A DNA stretch of 64,000 nucleotides from an uncultured Roseovarius sp. (GTDB lineage: Bacteria; Pseudomonadota; Alphaproteobacteria; Rhodobacterales; Rhodobacteraceae): positions 59,924 to 123,923 of the forward strand of contig NZ_CAJXNN010000005.1 in assembly GCF_913057115.1 (NCBI RefSeq), written 5' to 3'. This document shows, piece after piece, positions 60,582 to 64,000 of the stretch; within the stretch, counting starts at the first letter, position 1; each line of letters starts with the position of its first letter. The translations under genes and the position numbers were made by a program. Under the pieces are notes generated by a model. That model was not told the origin of the DNA. It saw nothing but the letters and a program-made list of their open reading frames with translations, and did not search any database.

Positions 60582-61090
60582 ATCCCGGCCCCCGGCCCCG
60601 TTTGCCGGAACCTGATGGCAAAACCCGTTCCGATCCCGCCATCCGCGTCCCGTTCCTCGACCACGATCTGGCGTGGGATGCGGATGACCGGGCGACGCGC
60701 CTCGTCACCGGGCCGCCATTGCCTTTCGCTCAACACGCAAGGCGCTTCCAGCCCGCCATATTGCGCCGCGGGCGGCACTTCGCGCAGGAATGTCAGGCCC
60801 CGCACGGCGGCTTCATCGCCGATATAGACGCTGCCGGTGCCAAGAACCTTGCGCGCGACACCGCGTGTCATGACCGCTTGCTGACGGCTTTGCGCAAAGA
60901 CCCCACAGATCAGGGTTTGCCCCGCCTGCTCCCGGCTTTCAACGGCAAGGGTCAACCCCCCGCCCGAACTGTAGGTGCCCCCGCCAAGCGCCGGGTTTGG
61001 CCCCAGCGTGGTCATCCCGGCCGGTTGAACAGTGGTGCAGGCCGCCAGCCCGAAGGCCAAAACGCCGCTTGCGATGGTGAATGTCTTCAT
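60578..61090 (-). CDS. Lipoprotein of unknown function
   Basis: The 170-residue protein has a lipoprotein signal ending in the lipobox LAAC (about residue 18, MKTFTIASGVLAFGLAACT). The mature domain has two more Cys (LICGVF, APCVLS) and no recognised family. GGAAG lies at good spacing before the ATG at 61090. It is on the minus strand after the colD gene (convergent, 4 bp overlap) and not obviously linked to sugar synthesis. Confidence 0.7.
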   Translation of the reverse strand: MKTFTIASGVLAFGLAACTTVQPAGMTTLGPNPALGGGTYSSGGGLTLAVESREQAGQTLICGVFAQSRQQAVMTRGVARKVLGTGSVYIGDEAAVRGLTFLREVPPAAQYGGLEAPCVLSERQWRPGDEARRPVIRIPRQIVVEERDADGGIGTGFAIRFRQTGPGAGI

Positions 61091-61153
61091 GGTCAATCTT
61101 CCGTCAATGGCTGTTGCGCTGTCCCAAGCCCGCGACGTTTATGACCCCCGGGA

Positions 61154-62029
61154 TCAAGCCTTTGTCTTGCCCCCGGCAAACTCCGCCGTTTCCTTGAGTA
61201 TCTCAGGATACCATTTTTCCAGCGTCGGCAAAAACGCCTCCCGCAGGGTGCCCACCTGCTCAGGCGTCAGTTCCTCTTTCCAGCCACCGGCCTTGCCCTT
61301 GGCGAAGAAAGATTTCATCCCTTCGGGCCGCTCGCGGAAACCATGCTCCTCTTCCTGTTTTTTCAGGGACTCGAAGCTGGTTGCCTTGATGGCATGGGCA
61401 AGCTTGGGCTTATCCACTTTGACCTTGAGGAATTTCTCCAAAAGCTGACGAACCGTCGGCCCAGTCTTGGCCAGCATATCCTCGTAGCGGATGATGTAGG
61501 ATGACAAGCCGTTGACGGTTGTCCACGAATTTACATGGTCCCCCCACGCGCCAATGGCCTCGTACATGCCCTTGGTAGAATGCATGACATTGCTCGGGTT
61601 CATCATCCGTTCGATTGCCTCGTCGATGTCGCAACTCATGTGGCGGGCGAAACTTGGCGCCACATCGAAGGGGTTTCGCATGATGTAAATACCCGCCGCC
61701 GTCACCTCGGAGGGGAGCAATTCCGTGTCATACAAAACAATCGGCGCACAGTGTGTCTTTACGAAGTGGTGGCCGTTTTTCGAGGCAGCCATCAGGCGCA
61801 AGGCCTGCACACGGTACTTGAGCCAATCGTCAAGGTCCTCACCGTGGAACTTGCCACGTGACGCGCGCACATAGAAATCGCGACGAACGTCGCCCAGGGT
61901 AAATTCGTTCAGGCGATTGAGATCAACCGACCCCTTGGGCATGAAGTAATGCGCCAGCAATGTGCGCATCCATGTATTGCCGGATTTCGGATAGCTTGCC
62001 AGCCAGATAATGCGATGCAGATCATTCAT
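61154..62029 (-). CDS. Sulfotransferase-domain protein, downstream copy
   Basis: The 291-residue sulfotransferase has the 5'-phosphosulfate-binding loop ASYPKSGNTWMRTLLAHY and the 3'-phosphate block YIMRNPFDVAPSFARH near residue 110. These enzymes move sulfate from PAPS to an acceptor such as a sugar or lipid. The start overlaps the upstream copy by 8 bp. The pair is next to a nucleotide-sugar cluster, so a surface glycan is a possible acceptor. Confidence 0.86.
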   Translation of the reverse strand: MNDLHRIIWLASYPKSGNTWMRTLLAHYFMPKGSVDLNRLNEFTLGDVRRDFYVRASRGKFHGEDLDDWLKYRVQALRLMAASKNGHHFVKTHCAPIVLYDTELLPSEVTAAGIYIMRNPFDVAPSFARHMSCDIDEAIERMMNPSNVMHSTKGMYEAIGAWGDHVNSWTTVNGLSSYIIRYEDMLAKTGPTVRQLLEKFLKVKVDKPKLAHAIKATSFESLKKQEEEHGFRERPEGMKSFFAKGKAGGWKEELTPEQVGTLREAFLPTLEKWYPEILKETAEFAGGKTKA

Positions 62030-62867
62030 TCCAATACCCGTATTTCTTCATGGCCCGTTTGTTCACTTGTCGAATCTTCTTGACCAATTCCGGCGCGAGG
62101 TCGTCCTTCCACTGCCCGCTTTCACCTTTGGTGAAAAAGGCTTCGCTATTGGGGGGGCGCTCCACGAAACCCGTCTCGCTTTCCTGCTTCTGAAGCTCCT
62201 TGAAGCTGGCATGCCGAATGGCTTTCCTGAGCCGCTCCGGGTCCGGCTCCATCCCGAAATGCCGAATGACCTTGCCAAAGGACTCCTCGGGGTCTGACAG
62301 CATGTCTTCGTACTTCAAGATCAACGTGGGATAGGGCGCAAAGCCGGTCCAGCTGTCCACGTGTTCCTGCCACGACCCAAGAAATTGCGGCACATGCCCG
62401 TCTGTCGAGCTGATGCCGTTTTCCGAGCGGCAAAGCGCCTCGGCAGCATCTGCATTGGTTTGACCGTAGTGGCGTGCGTAGCTCAGCACAACATCCAGCG
62501 GATTACGCATCACGTAAATGGCCGAGCGCGTCAGATGCGGCGGGATAAGCGGAATACCCCAGCCCACGGCGCGGCGATTGTGGGTTTTGACAAGGTTGAC
62601 ATCGGCCCCGCTGGCCATGAAGGACAGCAGGACACGTTCACGATACTGAACGCTTGCCGCGGCATCGGAGGTATCCAGCCTGCCACCCGACACTTCCTTG
62701 TAATACCGTGCGGCGGAATCGCTCAGGGTGAACCTGTAAGCCTTGTTGATTGGCAGAGGTTCGTCTTGGTTGGCAAGGTAGTTGGCAAGGAAAATCCGCA
62801 GCCAAGTATTCCCGGATTTCGGGTAAGACGCCAGCCAGACGATGCTTTTCTTTCCAGACGGGTTCAC
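62022..62867 (-). CDS. Sulfotransferase-domain protein, upstream copy
   Basis: The 281-residue sulfotransferase has LASYPKSGNTWLRIFLANYLA (PAPS loop) and YVMRNPLDVVLSYARHYGQ. The C-terminal half (ESETGFVERPPNSEAFFTKGESGQWKDDL) matches the next gene closely (EEEHGFRERPEGMKSFFAKGKAGGWKEEL), so the two are paralogues from a tandem duplication. Cotranscription with the downstream copy is implied by their 8-bp overlap. The acceptor is unknown. Confidence 0.86.
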   Translation of the reverse strand: MNPSGKKSIVWLASYPKSGNTWLRIFLANYLANQDEPLPINKAYRFTLSDSAARYYKEVSGGRLDTSDAAASVQYRERVLLSFMASGADVNLVKTHNRRAVGWGIPLIPPHLTRSAIYVMRNPLDVVLSYARHYGQTNADAAEALCRSENGISSTDGHVPQFLGSWQEHVDSWTGFAPYPTLILKYEDMLSDPEESFGKVIRHFGMEPDPERLRKAIRHASFKELQKQESETGFVERPPNSEAFFTKGESGQWKDDLAPELVKKIRQVNKRAMKKYGYWNE

Positions 62868-62942
62868 GACGTCACCTCCGAACAGCCCACGGATACCCCT
62901 CGTTTATACGAGGTGATGGCTGGATGAAATATCGTTCCTGAC

Positions 62943-62976
62943 AAAAAAAGAAGGAGCGGGCCAAGGCCCGCTCCTT
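62943..62976 (-). terminator. Rho-independent terminator of the porin gene
   Basis: The 12-bp stem AAGGAGCGGGCC/GGCCCGCTCCTT with a 2-nt loop in the ideal fold (62951-62976) is followed on the minus strand by a C and seven T residues. It lies 25 bp beyond the porin stop and is a strong intrinsic terminator. Confidence 0.92.
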
Positions 62977-63001
62977 CCGGAACAATAATCTCGAGAAGAG
63001 A

Positions 63002-64000
63002 TTAGAAGTTCAGGGTGATCGCAGTACCGATCATCTGACCTTCGACGTCGGTACAACCGGCACCGGCACAGCCTTTGTCGTCGCCATCGTAGTGGATCGC
63101 GAATACGTCCCAAGCAACGCCCGGTCCAAGATCCCGCGATGCACCGATGCGGTATGCAGTCGATTCAACGTCAGCACCGGCAGTGGTCGTGCTAACTGCT
63201 TTGTTGTCTTGCATGATGTAGTCCGCACCGAAGGTCCAGACACCGGTGTTGTAGGTCGCGCCCAGCGTCAGGTGAGTCGAGTCACCTGCGGCGGTACCTG
63301 CAATGTCACCATCCACTTCGGCGTAGTTCATGCCAACGGTGAAGGCGTCAAAGCCAACGTTCACACCAACGCCCCAGTTGCTGGGATCAATGGAAGTGCC
63401 GGCAGGAACCAAGGCAGCGATTGCACCGCCACCAACCAATTCAGCTTGCTGGTAGTGCGCGTGCAGACCGAGGTCCACGGTGCCCAGCGACTGGTTGTAG
63501 TCCGCCGAGACGCCCCAAACGTCATTGGTTTGGTTTGCAGCATTGCGGTCGATGGGGCCGGAGTTGGCCGAGTTACCACCGACGGTCGACGGCGTGTAGC
63601 TCAGACCCAGTGTGAAGCCGTTGAAGCTCGGGGTGATGTAGTTGATCTTCATCGAGTCACCCGAGAAGTCGGGGTGAGCGGTCGGGAAGATCGCGCCAGT
63701 ACCACCCGAGATCGTAGCTGCGGTAACAAGCGGGAAGAAGCCCGACATTGTGCCCGAGTCGATGCCGATCGAACCAACACCGGGGGTCTGGAAGCTGTTG
63801 TTGTAGGTCACAGCGTTCAGGTTACCGATCTGGATGGTGCCCAGAGTGTCGCCCGAGATGGTCATGAAGGTGTGGTCGATCTGGTTACCGGCGGTCGACT
63901 GGCCTTCCAGCTCAACGAGGGCGCTGAAGGTCAGGCCGTTGTCGAGGGTGATCGACGGTGCGAAATCGATTTCGGCGTCGGTGCGGAAGTTCAGGCCGTC
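63002..64000 (-). CDS. Porin, Rhodobacter type, N-terminus outside window
   Basis: The 333 visible residues run open to the window edge, so the start and signal peptide lie beyond base 64000. The C-terminal Phe (GTAITLNF), repeating amphipathic strands (GFTLGLSYTPSTVGG, DLGLHAHYQQAELVGG) and early DGLNFRTDAEIDFAPSITLDNG fit a 16-strand general porin of the Rhodobacter class. It lets small solutes pass the outer membrane. Two Cys near the C-terminus (GCAGAGCTD) are unusual for a porin loop. Confidence 0.9.
   Translation of the reverse strand, partial: DGLNFRTDAEIDFAPSITLDNGLTFSALVELEGQSTAGNQIDHTFMTISGDTLGTIQIGNLNAVTYNNSFQTPGVGSIGIDSGTMSGFFPLVTAATISGGTGAIFPTAHPDFSGDSMKINYITPSFNGFTLGLSYTPSTVGGNSANSGPIDRNAANQTNDVWGVSADYNQSLGTVDLGLHAHYQQAELVGGGAIAALVPAGTSIDPSNWGVGVNVGFDAFTVGMNYAEVDGDIAGTAAGDSTHLTLGATYNTGVWTFGADYIMQDNKAVSTTTAGADVESTAYRIGASRDLGPGVAWDVFAIHYDGDDKGCAGAGCTDVEGQMIGTAITLNF

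Noticed and set aside
1..64000. CRISPR arrays, insertion sequences, integrases or rRNA genes
   Set aside because: No regularly spaced repeats, transposase or integrase motifs, or rRNA segments were seen on either strand.

Overview
The window is high-GC, gene-dense DNA from an alphaproteobacterium of the order Rhodobacterales, most likely a marine Roseobacter-type member. The evidence is an RpoH of the Rhodobacter type, DUF1127 miniproteins, an NDUFS4-like complex I subunit, a tRNA-His of the unusual alphaproteobacterial kind (no encoded G-1, A73), a Rhodobacter-type porin, an hmu/hemP heme operon and typical Rhodobacterales intergenic terminator repeats. No plasmid, origin, IS element or CRISPR array is visible. 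One short accessory scar (about 43.3-45.3 kb) interrupts otherwise core-looking DNA.

Layout. 0-2.2 kb: the 3' part of a cobyrinate a,c-diamide synthase (cobB) and an MFS transporter. 2.3-6.9 kb, minus strand: a squalene/phytoene-synthase-like NDUFAF6 homologue, a methyltransferase, citramalate synthase (cimA) and cysS. 7.1-14.9 kb: a hydrolase, FtsB-like protein, AidB-like acyl-CoA dehydrogenase, MttB-like methyltransferase, aminotransferase, GNAT, L33 (rpmG) and a SleB-type wall hydrolase. 15.0-21.4 kb, minus strand: glyQ, a small membrane-anchored protein, glyS, then a divergent PPDK-like gene. 21.6-28.3 kb: a secreted SPOR/peptidoglycan-binding protein with a dead trypsin fold, a coupled trkH/TPP-enzyme pair, two DUF1127 genes and a basic-tailed protein. 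28.5-37.6 kb: folE2, a MATE pump, a NicO metal exporter with its DUF1007 partner, ppk2 under a probable FnrL box, NDUFS4, a DUF900 lipoprotein esterase, rpoH and an RluA/RluD-type pseudouridine synthase. 37.5-43.2 kb: tRNA-His, small conserved proteins, mmcB, then ribB(X)-ribH-nusB and dusA.

45.3-57.1 kb is an iron/heme acquisition region: a TonB-dependent receptor divergent from hmuS-hmuT-hmuU-hmuV, a heme monooxygenase-like ABM gene, a hemP cluster with three unrecognised partners, dps behind a perfect Irr (ICE) box, and an exbB-exbD-exbD-tonB operon that would energise the receptor. Two copies of a 13-bp palindrome (CTGA-N5-TCAG) precede the hemP and exb/tonB operons. 57.4-62.9 kb holds a surface-sugar set: gmd, an Fcl/ColC-like epimerase-reductase and ColD. 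The last carries His in place of the PLP lysine and points to GDP-L-colitose. Two overlapping sulfotransferase genes follow. The window ends inside a porin gene.

Most unusual items: (1) a 78-bp three-palindrome element present twice in inverted orientation, with exactly conserved internal spacing and GANTC-centred outer palindromes (17647-17724 and 39008-39085); (2) a frameshifted MuF-type phage-head/toxin-like gene overlapping a probable membrane-anchored immunity gene (43611-44887); (3) the pseudo-protease; (4) a PPDK-like protein whose nucleotide-binding motifs are rewritten while the phosphohistidine half is intact; (5) the palindromic iron-box pair. Starts were moved from the longest possible reading frame wherever a Shine-Dalgarno sequence, signal peptide or neighbour overlap argued for it.
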